64,000 nt of DNA from Basidiobolus meristosporus CBS 931.73 (Eukaryota > Basidiobolomycota > Basidiobolomycetes > Basidiobolales > Basidiobolaceae). The notes below the pieces were generated by a model. That model worked only from the letters and a program-made list of their open reading frames with translations. It was not told the origin of the DNA and made no database searches. Location: positions 62,001 through 126,000 of the forward strand of contig MCFE01000213.1 of NCBI GenBank assembly GCA_002104905.1. Reading direction: 5' to 3'. Positions 9,412 to 21,225 of this stretch are shown here, in pieces (position 1 is the stretch's first letter; the number at the start of each line of letters is the position of its first letter). Position numbers and translations under genes: made by a program.

Positions 9412-12400
9412 CCACCCATGAAAATCCAGCATATCCAAGAATCTTCCTTTGCCACAAAATCTATCCAGTCCTTGAGAATGCCTGTCAAAATCCAGATCCC
9501 TGACTCTGGTCCTGTCCCAGCCCTAGCTCTGATTGATTCCGGTGCTTCATCCTGTTTCATTGACCAAGCCTTTGTCCAGAAGCACTCTATTCCTGTTACC
9601 TTGAAATCCTGTCCAGTCCAAGTAGAAGTTATTGATGGAAGATCACTCTCCTCTGGTGCCGTTACCCATGAAACATGCTTACTCCAGCTGTCCAGTACTG
9701 CCCACCAAGAAAGAATTGCCTTCAACATCATCAACTCACCACACTATCCTATTGTGCTTGGAAGCTCATGGTTGAGCTACCACAATCCGAGTATTGATTG
9801 GAAATCCAAGATCCCGTCATTCACCAGATCCCACCAAGTCAACTCCATGAAATCTCCAGACCCTGATAACCGTGAAAAGACGGTTGCCAACAGTTCAACA
9901 GCCCAAGATACCTTGCCAGCTGAAGGAGCCCCCTCAGCAACTATACCAGCCAAGTACCAAGAGTTTGCCCATGTCTTTGACAAGAAGAAAGCAGAACTCC
10001 TCCCTGACCATTGGCCTTATGACTGCCCTATTGACCTTGAAGATGGAAAAGTCCCTCCATTTGGCCCAATATATAACCTCTCCCAGCCGGAGTTGAAAGA
10101 ACTCCATGGTTATATTGAAGAAAACCTCCAGAAGGGTTTTATTCAGCACTCCAAATCACCTGCTGGAGCCCCAATCCTCTTTGTCAAGAAGAAGGATGGC
10201 ACCCTCAGAATGTGTGTGGACTACCGTGCTTTGAATAAGATCACAGTCAAGAACCGCTACCCCCTGCCCCTGATCAACACACTGTTGGATCAGCTATCTG
10301 CTGCCCAAGTCTTCACCAAGATAGACTTGAGAGGAGCTTACAATCTTGTCAGAATCAAGCCTGGTGATGAATGGAAAACTGCCTTTTGCACAAGATATGG
10401 TCACTTTGAGTACAAAGTAATGCCATTTGGCCTAACCAATGCCCCTGCTGTGTTTCAACACCTCATGAATGATATATTCCGTGAATACCTTGACCAGTTT
10501 GTGGTAATCTACCTTGATGATATTCTCATATACTCCAAGAGCCAAGATGAACATGATGAACATGTCAAGAAAGTATTGAGAAAACTAGACTCTGCCGGTC
10601 TCTATGCCAAGTTAGAGAAGTGTGAATTTGACCAGAGAGAAGTGGAATTCCTTGGTTATCTCATCAGCCCTGAGGGAACAAGAATGGACCCAAAGAAAGT
10701 TGACTCAGTCCAATCCTGGAAAACTCCAAGCTCAGTCAAGGAAGTACAATCCTTCCTGGGATTTGCCAACTTCTATCGCAGGTTCATAGCCAACTACTCC
10801 AAGATAGTCACCCCTCTGACAAAGCTTACCCAGAAGAACACACCTTTTGCCTGGAATGAGGAGCAATCCAGCTCATTCAACCAACTCAAGAAATCTTTCC
10901 TGAAGGCCCCCCTGCTTGCCCACCCTGACCTTGAGAAGCAATTCATAGTGGAGACTGATGCTTCGGATTTTGCCCTTGGTGCCATACTCTCCCAGTATGA
11001 TGAGGACAATGTGTTGCACCCCATTGCATTCTACTCTCGGAAGTTTTCCCCTGCAGAGATCAACTATGATATCTATGATAAGGAGTTGCTTGCCATCATT
11101 GTAGCCTTTGAGCAATGGAGACACTACCTGGACGGTGCAAAACACAAAATCAAAGTCTTCTGTGACCATAAGAACCTTGAGTACTTTGCAACTTCCAAAG
11201 TACTAAACCGGAGACAAGCCAGATGGTCACTCTTCCTGTCCAGCTTTGACTTTACTATCACCTATAGACCTGGTGCAAAGCAAGGAAAGCCTGATGCCCT
11301 GTCCAGAAAAAAGGAATATGCCCTGGAAGAGGGAGATGATGCCTGTCGGCAAATGGAACACCCATTGCTGAGCAAGAAACATTTTGAGATTCTTGCCACC
11401 CAGTCCTCAAGTCTTGTCATCCCTTCATTCCTAGTAAGGATATCAGAATCCCAAGCCTCTGATATGACTTCCAGCACCATCAAGAAATATCTGGAATCCC
11501 CAGTTGGGCCCCCTCCCAAGTTCCCAAACATCCAGAACCTGCATTTGGTAAACAACCTCATCTACCACAAGCAGCAGCTTTATGTCCCAGACCTTGCCAC
11601 CCAGCTAGACATCATTAAGTCTCGGCATGATTCAATGGCTGCAGGCCACTTTGGTACTGCCAAAACCTTGAATGCTATCAAAAGAGATTTCTGGTGGCCT
11701 AGAATGATAACTCTTATCAAAGAGTACATTCTGACTTGTGATATTTGCAACCGTGCAAAACCAGCCAGACACCAGCCCTATGGACTTCTTCAACCCCTGC
11801 CTATCCCAGAACACCAATGGAGATCTATATCTATGGACTTCATTACTGACCTCCCTGAGTCATGTGGCTTCAATGCTATACTTGTAGTGGCTGACCGGCT
11901 GACCAAGATGGCTCACTTTATCCCTTGCTGTAAGAACACTGATGCAAAAGAAACTGCTGCTTTAGTCCTGAAGAATATTTTCCGCCTTCATGGTATCCCC
12001 AGTGATATTGTGTCAGATAGAGGCCCACAGTTTGTGTCCAAGTTTTGGAAACACTTCATGCAATACCTTGGTGTTCAAGTCAAGCTCTCTACTGCCTTCC
12101 ATCCACAGTCTGATGGCCAGACTGAAAGAATCAACCAGATTCTAGAGCAATACCTCCGGTGCTATATCAATTATCAGCAAGACAATTGGGTTGATCTACT
12201 CCCCATTGCTGAGTTTGCCTACAACAACTCAAGCCATAGTGCAACCGGTTTTACACCATTCTATGCAAACTATGGATTCCACCCTCAGTTTGATATCCAG
12301 ATTCCAACAAACCCAATGAGCCCACATGCAGCTGAACATGCCCAAGCAATCCAGGACATCCAGAACACCCTCAAGGAAGAGCTATCCTTAGCTCAGGAAA

Positions 12401-12915
12401 GCTACAAGAAATTTGCCAATCTAAAACGGCATCCCAGCCCTGATCTTAATGAAGGAGATTCTGTATGGTTGCTCAGAAGAAACATCAGCACCAACCGCCC
12501 TTGTGACAAGTTGGATTTCAAGAAACTTGGTCCCTTCAAGATCAAGAAGAAGCTTAGCCCTATAGTATATCAGCTACAGTTACCAGCAAGTATGAAAATC
12601 CATGATACTTTCCATGTGTCCCTCCTGGAGCCGTATTGTAGGAACACATTGCCAAACCGGCAAGAAGCAAAGCCCCAAGCTATCCAGATTGACCAACATC
12701 AAGAATTTGAAGTTAAACAGATTCTAGACTCCAAGTATATCCGGTCAAAGCTGTACTACTTAGTAGACTGGATTGGTTATGGCCCAAGTGACCAAACATG
12801 GGAACCAGCTACACATCTCACTAATTGTCAAGAACTAGTTACCCAGTTCCACCAACAATATCCTGCAAAACCTGCCCCAAAGGGAAACAGAGCTCCGCCT
12901 GGAAGAGGAGAATAG
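9373..12915 (+). CDS. pol: Chromovirus Pol: protease, reverse transcriptase, RNase H, integrase, chromodomain
   Basis: The open frame runs to TAG 12913-12915 and is probably expressed only as Gag-Pol by -1 frameshifting (about 1180 Pol residues). The first ATG in frame is 9418. Numbering from the TTG at 9400: protease LIDSGAS at 45-51; RT about 245-420 with [11 protein letters not shown] and YLDD near 371; RNase H from [13 protein letters not shown] near 518; integrase zinc finger H-H-CDIC near 742-785; integrase core D813, D873, E909 (D35E spacing between the last two); GPF module near 1042; chromodomain about 1103-1153 ([26 protein letters not shown]). All catalytic residues are present and there are no internal stops. 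Family knowledge: the chromodomain directs integration to histone-marked chromatin. Confidence 0.95.
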   Translation, partial: LQCPVALTGLQLDPPMKIQHIQESSFATKSIQSLRMPVKIQIPDSGPVPALALIDSGASSCFIDQAFVQKHSIPVTLKSCPVQVEVIDGRSLSSGAVTHETCLLQLSSTAHQERIAFNIINSPHYPIVLGSSWLSYHNPSIDWKSKIPSFTRSHQVNSMKSPDPDNREKTVANSSTAQDTLPAEGAPSATIPAKYQEFAHVFDKKKAELLPDHWPYDCPIDLEDGKVPPFGPIYNLSQPELKELHGYIEENLQKGFIQHSKSPAGAPILFVKKKDGTLRMCVDYRALNKITVKNRYPLPLINTLLDQLSAAQVFTKIDLRGAYNLVRIKPGDEWKTAFCTRYGHFEYKVMPFGLTNAPAVFQHLMNDIFREYLDQFVVIYLDDILIYSKSQDEHDEHVKKVLRKLDSAGLYAKLEKCEFDQREVEFLGYLISPEGTRMDPKKVDSVQSWKTPSSVKEVQSFLGFANFYRRFIANYSKIVTPLTKLTQKNTPFAWNEEQSSSFNQLKKSFLKAPLLAHPDLEKQFIVETDASDFALGAILSQYDEDNVLHPIAFYSRKFSPAEINYDIYDKELLAIIVAFEQWRHYLDGAKHKIKVFCDHKNLEYFATSKVLNRRQARWSLFLSSFDFTITYRPGAKQGKPDALSRKKEYALEEGDDACRQMEHPLLSKKHFEILATQSSSLVIPSFLVRISESQASDMTSSTIKKYLESPVGPPPKFPNIQNLHLVNNLIYHKQQLYVPDLATQLDIIKSRHDSMAAGHFGTAKTLNAIKRDFWWPRMITLIKEYILTCDICNRAKPARHQPYGLLQPLPIPEHQWRSISMDFITDLPESCGFNAILVVADRLTKMAHFIPCCKNTDAKETAALVLKNIFRLHGIPSDIVSDRGPQFVSKFWKHFMQYLGVQVKLSTAFHPQSDGQTERINQILEQYLRCYINYQQDNWVDLLPIAEFAYNNSSHSATGFTPFYANYGFHPQFDIQIPTNPMSPHAAEHAQAIQDIQNTLKEELSLAQESYKKFANLKRHPSPDLNEGDSVWLLRRNISTNRPCDKLDFKKLGPFKIKKKLSPIVYQLQLPASMKIHDTFHVSLLEPYCRNTLPNRQEAKPQAIQIDQHQEFEVKQILDSKYIRSKLYYLVDWIGYGPSDQTWEPATHLTNCQELVTQFHQQYPAKPAPKGNRAPPGRGE
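12901..12915 (+). other. Chromovirus polypurine tract
   Basis: The purine-rich run ggaagaggagaat precedes the right LTR directly and overlaps the end of pol including the stop codon. It is the expected primer site for plus-strand DNA. Confidence 0.75.
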
Positions 12916-13444
12916 TGTCATGATCACATGACAACCATGAACACCCATGCCAAGTTTCAGCTTCCCAGCTCAATTTCTAAGAGATTCCTTCCGGAACCTT
13001 CTACCACCTTCCAGAAAGTTCCTGACCATTCCAAACCATTGTTACACAATGGAACATTCCATGGAAGCTTTCCATTGTATTTTTTATAGTCCAGTACCAT
13101 ATATGGAAATACCAGGTCACATGACTTAGTCACATGATCAGGTGACCCAATCCATTTCCCCATCCTGTCTCAGTACCGTGTCATCTATGTCATTATCCCC
13201 AGCACCATTGCTGTGTCTCACCCCACAACCCCATTAGTATTAGCTAACATCTCTCGGCATCAATATAGCCAAAAAGTATATATAGTCCTATCCCCCCTTA
13301 AGTATTCCTCAGTCTGATAAACACAGGTCTTGAATAAACAGCCTTGCCTTGGAAATCTGTCTTGCCTTGTTGATCCACACCTAAGTCCTTTCCTTGTCCT
13401 GCCTTGCCTTGCTCTACTCTCCTGCCTTGTGTCTATTCATAACA
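12916..13444 (+). repeat. Chromovirus right LTR
   Basis: 529 bp, collinear with 7527-8055. The only difference I find is T at 13216 versus C at 7827. It is followed by the target duplication ccaag at 13445-13449. Confidence 0.97.
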
Positions 13445-13449
13445 CCAAG

Positions 13450-13692
13450 TTCCTTGTTGGGATTTACTTAGAATATTTACCCAGAACATGAAAATCAGAT
13501 ACCCTGTCCAAACAGCCCCAAACTTTGCACACATGTTCTTGGGATCTCCCTTAACCAATTCTATGTGTTTGTTGTGCCATGACCATGTAGAAGTATAATT
13601 GCTACTTTTACATTCAATAAATCATTAAGTGAAAACCACACAGTCTACTTGTCCTCCCAAGCACTTCCAATATCTCCAAGACTCTTACAACA
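13450..13692 (+). repeat. Copia A 5' LTR, second part
   Basis: This continues the LTR begun at 7438 (ttccttgttgggatttac onward) through aagtataattgctac, the AATAAA at 13615-13620 and the TTACAACA end. It aligns with the distal part of 22138-22483. Confidence 0.9.
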
Positions 13693-13696
13693 CATT

Positions 13697-14300
13697 ATGA
13701 GCCCCAAGCTGTCACTCTCTGCAATATCTACTAATGCTATTACTGGAATTTGCCCCTCAGCTGAAAAATTGGATGGATCTAACTACCAAGTGTGGAAGGT
13801 GAAGATGAATATACTGCTACAAGAAAGAGGCCTTTGGGATATTGTTATGGGAGAAGAATGCCCTCCTCAAAATGTGAGAGAGGAAGCCTTAAAGTACCAG
13901 AAGAAAGAACATAGTGCCTTTAATTGCATTTGCCTTAATGTTGAAGACAAATTGCTAATTCAATGCTTAAGAGCAAAACAGCAATGAATGCCTGGAAGAC
14001 ATTAGAAGAAATCTACCAGTCATGTTCAGCTGCTAAGAAAATGTATCTTTGACAAAAATTCTTTCCTACAAAGATGCTGTCAGGAGAAGAAATGAAAAAT
14101 TCAATTAGCAGAATACCCTGCTGGCTGATGAGATGGATTCCATGGGTGTACCAACTACTGATCAGGATGTGATAGCAACCATCCTGAATAGCCTGACAGA
14201 CTGGCTTCAGGGCCTTGTATCAGTCCTGGAGTCCAGAACTGAAGACTTGACCATAAACTATGTATATGGAAGGCACCAGGATGTGTCCCAAAAAGAGAGA
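13697..14300 (+). pseudogene. Copia A gag (frameshifted)
   Basis: ATG 13697 lies inside the primer-binding region (attatgagcccc). The frame gives a copia Gag: MSPKLSLSAIS, LDGSNYQVWKVKMNILLQERGLW, GEECPPQN, SAFNCICLNVEDKLLIQC. It stops at 13985 by a single-base shift in the AKTAKNAW region. Gag-like sequence continues in other frames to about 14270 (SRTEDLT, YGR). Compared with copia D, the zinc knuckle (CNYCKRKGH) has been deleted. It would have made the particle protein of the element. Confidence 0.88.
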
Positions 14301-16608
14301 TAACCAGCAAAAGAGGCCTGAATATGGAAATGCTGCAACAACTGAAGATAGGCTATTCATATCTGCACTAAATAGGACCACAAACAAGGATTCTCAGATG
14401 CTTTATACTGACTCTGGAGCATCTCAACACTTTACACACCAAAAAGAACTTTGTACCCAATATCAAGAAATTCCAATTATGAAGGTTTCCATGGGTGACA
14501 ACAGAACACTTGATGCAGTGGGAGAAGGAACTATCCAAGTAAACCTTAGAAGCAGTGAAGGAAGCCATACACTGACCTATAAAGAAGTACTCTATGTACC
14601 AGAAATAGCCAAGAACCTACTATCTGTAAGCATGGTTACAGCAGAAGGACTCAGTTTCAGCTTTGACAATTCTGGATGCAGGATCACTGATCAAAATGGT
14701 GCTCATATGGCTTTGAGTATCAGAGATCAGAATCTGTATAAGTTAGCTTATATTCTATTATATCTGGAAGCCAATATAAGTAACTTTAATGAAGAAACAC
14801 CATTTCTTTGGCACAGGAGATTTGGACATATCAATTTTGATTATTTGCGCAAAATGATCAAAGATCAGCTAATTTCCAGAGTAAAAACTGATCCCCCAGC
14901 TAATTTGGTCCACTGCAAAGCCTGCATATATGGGAAACAAGCCAGACAACCAATAGAAAGCTCTTGGTTAATCATAATTAAGAAAAACTTGATCTAATTC
15001 ACTCAGATCTGTGTGGACCTATGCAAAATTTATCCTCAGGTAGGATGAAATATTTAATCACTTTTGTTGATGATTATACAAGTTACAGGTAGGTCTACTT
15101 CATGGAGAGAAAGGAAGAAGCTCTGTCTAAGTTCAGGGAGTTTAAAACCATGGTGGAGAGAGAAACTGGTGAAAAAATCAAGAAAATATGCTCTGAGAAT
15201 AGTGGAGAACATACCTCAAGACTCTTCATCCACTTCTGCAAAGTTCATGGGATAAAACAAGAGTCTACTGTACCATACTCCCCACAGCAAAATGGAGTAG
15301 CAGAATGTGCAAACAGATCAATAACTTATATGGCAAGATCTATGATCCAGGATGTAAAATTTTCCTGTGACTTTTGGGTGGAATTAGTAGCCACAGCTGT
15401 ATACCTTAAGAATAGGAGTTATAACAGAATACTTTGTGATTCTGCTCCATTTGAAGCATGGTATGAATACAGACTAAGAGCGGAACATTTAAGAATACCA
15501 GGGTGTACAGCATATGCCAAGACACTGCCTGGAAATCAGTCAAAAATTGAGCCAAAAAATATAAAATGCATATTTTTGGTCTACTGTAATGAGAGTTAAG
15601 CATACAGACTCTACAATACCAAAGCAAAGAAGCTGATCAAGTCCAGGGATGTGTTGTTTAATGAAAACTCAAAATTTTCACAAAATAGGATATGAGATGA
15701 TGACCAATATTTGATCTCAAGTCCACTAATAGTCAGCATTGAATCAGAGCAAAACAATGAAAGCTTTTCACTCCAGAGGACTCTACAACCATGGTTCAGC
15801 TTGAATCAGTGGCCAGAAATATCTCAGGAGTGATCATTCCAGTACCAAATGCGCAGAGATCCAACTGAACAAGAAATAGCCCAAATTACTATATCAAGAA
15901 GGGTACAAACTTAGCACCTATTCAGTCCATATTGGTGAGCCCCAGACTGTAAGAGAGGCCCTAAATAGCTCTCAGACAAAGTTTTGGAGATCTGCAATGA
16001 CTGAGGAATATCAGGTCCTAATGGAAAATCAAACTTGGGACTTGGTCAAATTACCAATCAACCAAAAATCAATTGGATGCAGATGGGTCTTCAAGACAAA
16101 ATACAAGGCTGATGGTGCAATTGAAAGATTCAAAGCAAGACTTGTGGCCAAAGGATACTCTCAAACAAAAGGACTTGACTGTACTGAGACCTTTGCACCA
16201 GCAGCCAAGTTTAACTCCGTCAGATTGATATTGGCTATTGCAGCCAAATATAGATTTTATACATCAAATGGATGTAAAAGCTGCATTTTTGAATAGAGAT
16301 CATGATGGGGACATGTATATGGACCAGCCTGATGGGTTTACTGACCAATATAACCCCCATTTGGTCTGCAAGCTCAAAAAATCTCTATTTGGCCTCAAAC
16401 AATCACCAAGAGCCTGGATTGCAAGATAGAATCTTATTTGGAATCTTTGAGTTTCATAAGAGGTAATGCTGACTATAGTTTATACTATAAGCCCAATAGA
16501 GCAAATCCAGTTCTACTAGCTCTATATGTGGATAATCTTATTATAGCTGCCAAGAACCTAGCAATATTGGAAGAGACTAAATCCAGCCTATCTAAGGAGT
16601 TCAAGATG
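14300..16608 (+). pseudogene. Copia A pol, 5' part: protease, integrase, reverse transcriptase
   Basis: Successive open segments in shifting frames. 14260-14997 holds the aspartic protease motif YTDSGASQHFTH and the GAG-pre-integrase region (LWHRRFGHINFD, CKACIYGKQARQP). 15102-15599 is the integrase core (VPYSPQQNGVAE, MARSMIQD) and its C-terminal part. 15997-16608 is RT ([49 protein letters not shown]). At least five frame breaks or stops separate the parts. The RT is interrupted at LSKEFKM and resumes at 21231. Confidence 0.9.
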
Positions 16609-16625
16609 TGTGGTAGTGGAAAGTA

Positions 16626-16974
16626 TGTTGTAATTATTAAGTTGTCACCAAAATATTCATGCTAAATTAATCACATAGATCTTATTCTTTGATTAGCATT
16701 CTGTCCTGACCAAATTTCTTGTTGGGATTTACTTAGAATATCTTCACCAAATTGTCAGGTACCCAGATTATTATTTTTCTCAAAGTTTTCCAAAAGACCC
16801 CAAACTTTGCACACATATTCTTGGGACCTTCCTTAGCAAACTCTACACATTTGTTTGCTCTACTTTATCAAAAGTATAAATACCATACTTTTGATCAATA
16901 AATCTACAAGTGAATAACATGTAATTCCTCTAGTCCTCCACATCACTTCCAGTACTCCTCAGAATATTGCAACA
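16626..16974 (+). repeat. Element B left LTR (copy 1)
   Basis: 349 bp from TGTTGTAATTATT to TATTGCAACA, very similar to 19679-20027 and, in reverse, to 34295-34643. It contains a TATA-like tataaatacc and a polyadenylation-like caataaatc. Confidence 0.93.
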
Positions 16975-16987
16975 GGTTATGAGCCCC
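16975..16987 (+). other. Element B primer-binding site (initiator tRNA-Met anticodon arm)
   Basis: ggttatgagccc is the 12-nt reverse complement of GGGCUCAUAACC, the anticodon stem-loop of fungal initiator tRNA-Met. Drosophila copia and yeast Ty5 are known to use this internal tRNA region. The same site follows the copia D LTR at 24077. Confidence 0.8.
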
Positions 16988-17760
16988 AAGCTTGCTGTCC
17001 TCTTGGTGTCTACTTTGCCTTGGATCCTTTTCTGCTAGTCTGGAGAAAGACTTTCCGCACTATTGCCCTGCCAAAGTTAAAGATGACTACCGCTGCTACA
17101 AGGACTATGTTCATGAGGATATTGCTGTGGAGAAGAAGGCCATGCCTTCAAAAGACTCATTCAGTTACTACTCAAGCTGGTTATGAAGGAGAGCCTATCA
17201 AGTTGACATGTAAATATGTCAAGAAATATAGTATGTTGGTGCTCTACCACTACTGAAGAAAATTGCATAATTCCAGCAATTGAGGGTCCAGACCTATAAT
17301 GAAGTATATTGCTATATGTATTTATATGACCTCAATTGACTGTTAGACAAGCTTTTGGATAGGATATTATCCTGAATTGCAAAAAAAAATAGATCATCAT
17401 TGAATGATTGCCGGAGGAAGATTTTACCAAATCTGTTGCCACTCAAGATAAGGCTGCAAATACAAATACTGGAGCTGTTAACCACCATTCTGGATTACCT
17501 ATTAATGGAACAAGATCTCAGAAACAAGCTCCCTAAATTGTAAGGATCCCAATGATATATAATACCTATATATCCCCCTGGAGTATGGATATGTACTACA
17601 CAATCCATTGGAAGAATGCTATATTTGTATTAAGTGTATTGATACTGCAACTAATGTATCAGGAGCCTAATATGGAGCTGTTAGTCATGCTATCACTCTG
17701 TTTTAGTCTCAATACAGTGTTTTATCAAGTGTTTTGATACTGAAACCAGTGCACCAGGAG
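16988..17760 (+). pseudogene. Element B internal reading frames, secreted-protein-like and decayed
   Basis: The ATG inside the primer site opens MSPKLAVLLVSTLPWILF, which resembles a signal peptide. A neighbouring frame continues ASLEKDFPHYC, KVKDDYRCYKDYVHEDIAVEKK to a stop near 17186. The opposite-strand copy 2 retains SLENDFPLYC, then QLTCNMSRNIVCWCSTTTEENC and further TYNVYISTWSTDMYY. None of this resembles retroviral proteins. Frames are broken in both copies, so any product is lost now. A captured host gene is possible; I do not recognise the family. Confidence 0.4.
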
Positions 17761-19678
17761 CTAAAAATGGAGCTGTTAGACATGCTATCACTCTGGTTAA
17801 GTCTCAAAACTGGGAGAAAGTATTATACAAATTTAGCAAAATCAACTCAATATGATTCTACCACCAGCCAAAAAGAGTGAAGCATATAATTGCAAGCCTG
17901 ATTGGAGTATTCAACCAAGCAACAGTTGGTCAGTACACAGCTAAGAGCCACTCAGAAGATAACATAGTACTTTATACTTGTTATATATATATCACTTATT
18001 ACAGTGGGAGAAAACACTTGGTGATATTTAACTTCTCTGGATCAGATCAGAAGAATTTTGATTGATCAAATCACCGCCAAGCTCCGCAACTCAAGATATT
18101 GATATATTGGAGTCTGATACCAAAGTATTGATGAAGCTAGCTATCAAATGCAGTTTATTTGATCAAATTTGGTCAACTCTATCAAAAGTTATGACTGATC
18201 TAAGTGGATGCCGATTTTGATTATTTCACTCTCAAATAGTCAGATATTCTGGAACAATGATGTCATGGAGACTCTTGTGCTCAACAACACCATGGTACCA
18301 CCTGCAAGGAAGTCCAGAACCACCCCACAAAAGGAATTATCCCTGGGTCATCAGAAGAAAAAAGAAAAGAAGAAAAAATGGAAAATACTACTACCGCAAA
18401 CTAGGGTACTTCCCAAATGGAGCCAAAACTTATGTAGGCCACATTTGGACTGTCTGGCAATGCAGATATGCTCTATGGAGCCTCTTGTACAAAGCTCTCA
18501 AGCCAGAATCCCCAGAAGCGCCCTGAAACTTCAACAGGATCTGTCAGATATTGTAGTATATATTGGAACAGATTATTTAATGCAGAAGTCTTGATGTCTA
18601 CTGTCTATGGAGCTGAAAGAAAGAGGTGCAAGGATCAACCAAGATGGTTTTATGGATTCTGCAGACACTGAGAAGATCAGTTAGCCTTTCAAACCAAGCT
18701 CAAGGTTGAAAACAACTATCAGGAAAATAAGGTTGATCAAAGCCCTTGTTAAGGAGAATCTCACTTCTTAAAAGCGCCAATCTCAATTCTACAAGTATAT
18801 CCTGATAAGACAAAAGCAGCTGTATCAATCCAAATCAGTAGAAGCACTCTAAGAATAGCCACCAAACACCTATGGTGTTGTCCAGCACCAAACTGGGTAA
18901 ATCAAGAAGCAAATGGACTTTGAATCTACCGCATATGAAGTAATCAGTCCAAAGAAAGTTATTGCCACTTAAAGAAGACAAAGATGACCATTCTAGATCA
19001 TTTTTTGTGGATCCAAATCACTAAACAGACGTGGTTCAAGTGGGAGCAGGCCATCCCAGCTCAGAGTTGAGCAAAAACTTTTTTTTTGGCCATGTTTGTA
19101 TGTGCTGCTTGCCAGGAAATGAGGATTATCCGGATCAGGTGTAAATGACAAAACCTTAACTTGGCCCAATATAGGTCATTTCTTTTACCTCATATAGAGT
19201 CTATATGATGGAAGTAACTGTTCCCAAGCCAAATATGGACATACAGCAAAGTTGTCTAAGTGAATTAGACTTTTGGCTGGAAATAAGGAAACTCCAGATC
19301 TGCCGTAAATGACAAAACCTTAACTTGACCAAAAGTGGGTCAATTTTGCTCAAATAAGAAGCATTGGATAGCCCAGAGGCTATATACCATTATTCTGATC
19401 TGTCAATTAGACTCAGCTTATTATTCAAGCCTGTACAACTGATCAAAGTTGATGATCAGTATTATGATCAGATCATGCAGATTTTTTTTAGGCATACTAC
19501 CAAGTAGATATGCACATTAAGTTTCAAGTTACTTGTTCAATTAAGATGAACCCAAATGCACACACTTTTGGGTAATATATTAGTCCAGTATGCAACACAG
19601 TTAAAATCTTATATGCTATTACAAATTGCACACTCTCAATATGTATTTATTACTCATGAATATTTTGTTGAGTGGGAG
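17761..19678 (+). other. Element B internal non-coding region
   Basis: No convincing ORF. It carries two copies, about 180 bp apart, of a block containing gtaaatgacaaaaccttaac (near 19141 and 19304), a feature also kept in copy 2 (33430 and 33595, reversed). About 1.35 kb of this region (roughly 17660-19015) is absent from copy 2. Confidence 0.65.
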
Positions 19679-20027
19679 TGTTGTAATTATTAAGTTGTCA
19701 CCAAAATATTCATGCTAAATTAGTCACATAGATCTTATTCTTTGATTAGCATTCTGTCCTGACCAAACTTCTTGTTGGGATTTACTTGGAATATTTTCAC
19801 CAAGTTGTCAGGTACCCAGATTATTATTTTTCTCAAAGTTGTCCAAAAGACCCCAAACTTTGCACACATACTCTTGGGACCTTCCTTAACAGACTCTACA
19901 CATTTGTTTACTCTACTTTATCAAAAGTATAAATACCATACTTTTGATCAATAAATCTACAAGTGAATAACAAGTAAATCCTCCAGTTCTCCACATCACT
20001 TCCAATACTCCTCAGAGTATTGCAACA
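19679..20027 (+). repeat. Element B right LTR (copy 1)
   Basis: 349 bp, collinear with 16626-16974, with only scattered substitutions visible. It is followed by the duplication aagta. Confidence 0.93.
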
Positions 20028-20689
20028 AAGTATTCCATTACTAAAATATCTCTAAACCAATATTGCAATCATTTCTATATTTTGGTTTTTGCCATTGTAA
20101 CACACAAGTGAAGGCTCAAGAATTTCCAACTTTGAAGGACAAATGCTCTAGACCCTGACAAGCAATCCACCTAAGAATATTATGTCATACAGAACACGTA
20201 GTAGCCAACACATCTTTCAAGTTACAGCTCATTTGAAGCCGTACTTAAGGAATTATGACCAAAAGAGTCCAATTATTATGTATACCATGCCTTATTGCTA
20301 GGATTACTATGGTGACTTTGCTCATGTGTAGCTTTCATACCAGCCAATCAAATCACATGAAATTTTCACAGGTGCTGTGCCTATGTCCAATCTGCACCAC
20401 TGCAAAATTTTAGCTTTGTATCATGTGTATTGCTTGCGCAATTGCCCAAAAACTTTGATCCTTCAGAATTTCATATATATGACTTTCCCAGCTGTAAAAA
20501 TAAAGAGAGAGCCACTCTTTCCAGAATCTCCACACAACAATTAGAAGTTTAAAGGTTATAAGACCTCCCTGCATCACTTGCACTGTTGAGTATTCTGACT
20601 TTGATTGGTACTACATCAGTAAAGAGACTGCAAAGCTCACAAGAATGCAATCCAAGTTCTACAAGAAACTACCACTTTTCTGTTAGAAA

Positions 20690-20915
20690 AGTCCCCTTAA
20701 GAAACCCCTTGACTCTAAAGACACCCCTTTTGAAACCCCTTTAGTTCAAAGACCCTCTCAGAGATCCCTTTAAGAAAAACCTTTACTCTAAAGAAGCCCC
20801 TTTAGGCACCCCTTTAGTGTAAAGTCCACTTTAGAGACCACTACAAGAAGCCCCTTTACTTTAAGGACACCACTTTAGAGACTTCTACAACACACCCCTT
20901 TAGGTTAAAGGGGAG
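20690..20915 (+). repeat. Degenerate tandem array with CCCCTTTA core
   Basis: About ten imperfect repeats of roughly 20-25 bp, built on cccctttag/cccctttact followed by taaagac, with variants such as aaacccctttagttcaaag and aagcccctttaggcacc. The array ends in an inverted version of the core (ttaaaggggag). Spacing is irregular and no conserved unit is perfect. Confidence 0.8.
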
Positions 20916-21225
20916 TTCAGAGTTTCCATATTTGGAAATAATTTCTCAGAAAAGAAAGTGACTTCCAAATAAGGAAAAGCTACTATAAAAGTAAATAAGC
21001 CCATTAGTTGACAGAAGGTCAGAACACTGCTGTAGAAGTGATAAACACTGCCTATAGTATATTTTGAGCCTAAGATTGAGGAAATTAGTGAAAGTTATTT
21101 CTTCTATTGGTATATCAAACTCCCAATAAACTATTTCAGTATTAGCATACTGAAGGTTGTTGTATATTGTTGATTAGCCTCTACATTGTAGAACAAGCCC
21201 CAAACTAATCATACTACAACACAAC

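Larger units (their letters stand above)
7527..13444 (+). mobile_element. Ty3/gypsy chromovirus, nearly intact
   Basis: A 5918-bp element with 529-bp LTRs (TG...CA ends), a 5-bp target duplication, an open gag, an open pol with all enzymatic domains plus a C-terminal chromodomain, a self-complementary primer-binding site and a purine tract before the right LTR. Comparing the LTRs by eye shows one difference (C at 7827, T at 13216), so the insertion is very recent. Domain order PR-RT-RH-IN-chromodomain places it among chromoviruses. It sits in the sense orientation within the copia A 5' LTR. Confidence 0.95.
16626..20027 (+). mobile_element. Element B, copy 1: non-autonomous LTR retrotransposon
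   Basis: Two 349-bp LTRs (16626-16974 and 19679-20027) flank 2.7 kb of internal DNA, with a perfect 5-bp target duplication aagta (16621-16625 and 20028-20032). A primer-binding site ggttatgagcccc follows the left LTR and a purine run gtgggag precedes the right LTR. No protease, integrase or RT was found inside. LTR sequence and primer site resemble copia A/D, which could supply the proteins. Copy 2 is at 32741-34643. Confidence 0.88.
16609..21225 (+). mobile_element. Unclassified ~1.2-kb insert in copia A RT, itself carrying element B
   Basis: The copia A RT reading breaks at agatg (16604-16608) and resumes after a second agatg (21226-21230), so this is a separate insertion with a 5- to 6-bp duplication. 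Outside element B it consists of 16609-16625 and 20028-21225. Ends are TGTGGTAGT... and ...ACTACAACACAAC. It has a TATA-like tataaaag near 20985 and a degenerate tandem array (20690-20915) but no coding sequence. It could be a long solo LTR or a non-autonomous element. Confidence 0.6.

Noticed and set aside
7827-13216. The LTR C/T difference as a sign of RIP
   Set aside because: The C is followed by C, not A, and no bias to TpA changes is evident elsewhere; one change is not informative.
20690-20915. CRISPR-like array
   Set aside because: Repeats are degenerate, spacers are not of constant length, and the context is a fungal retroelement insert.
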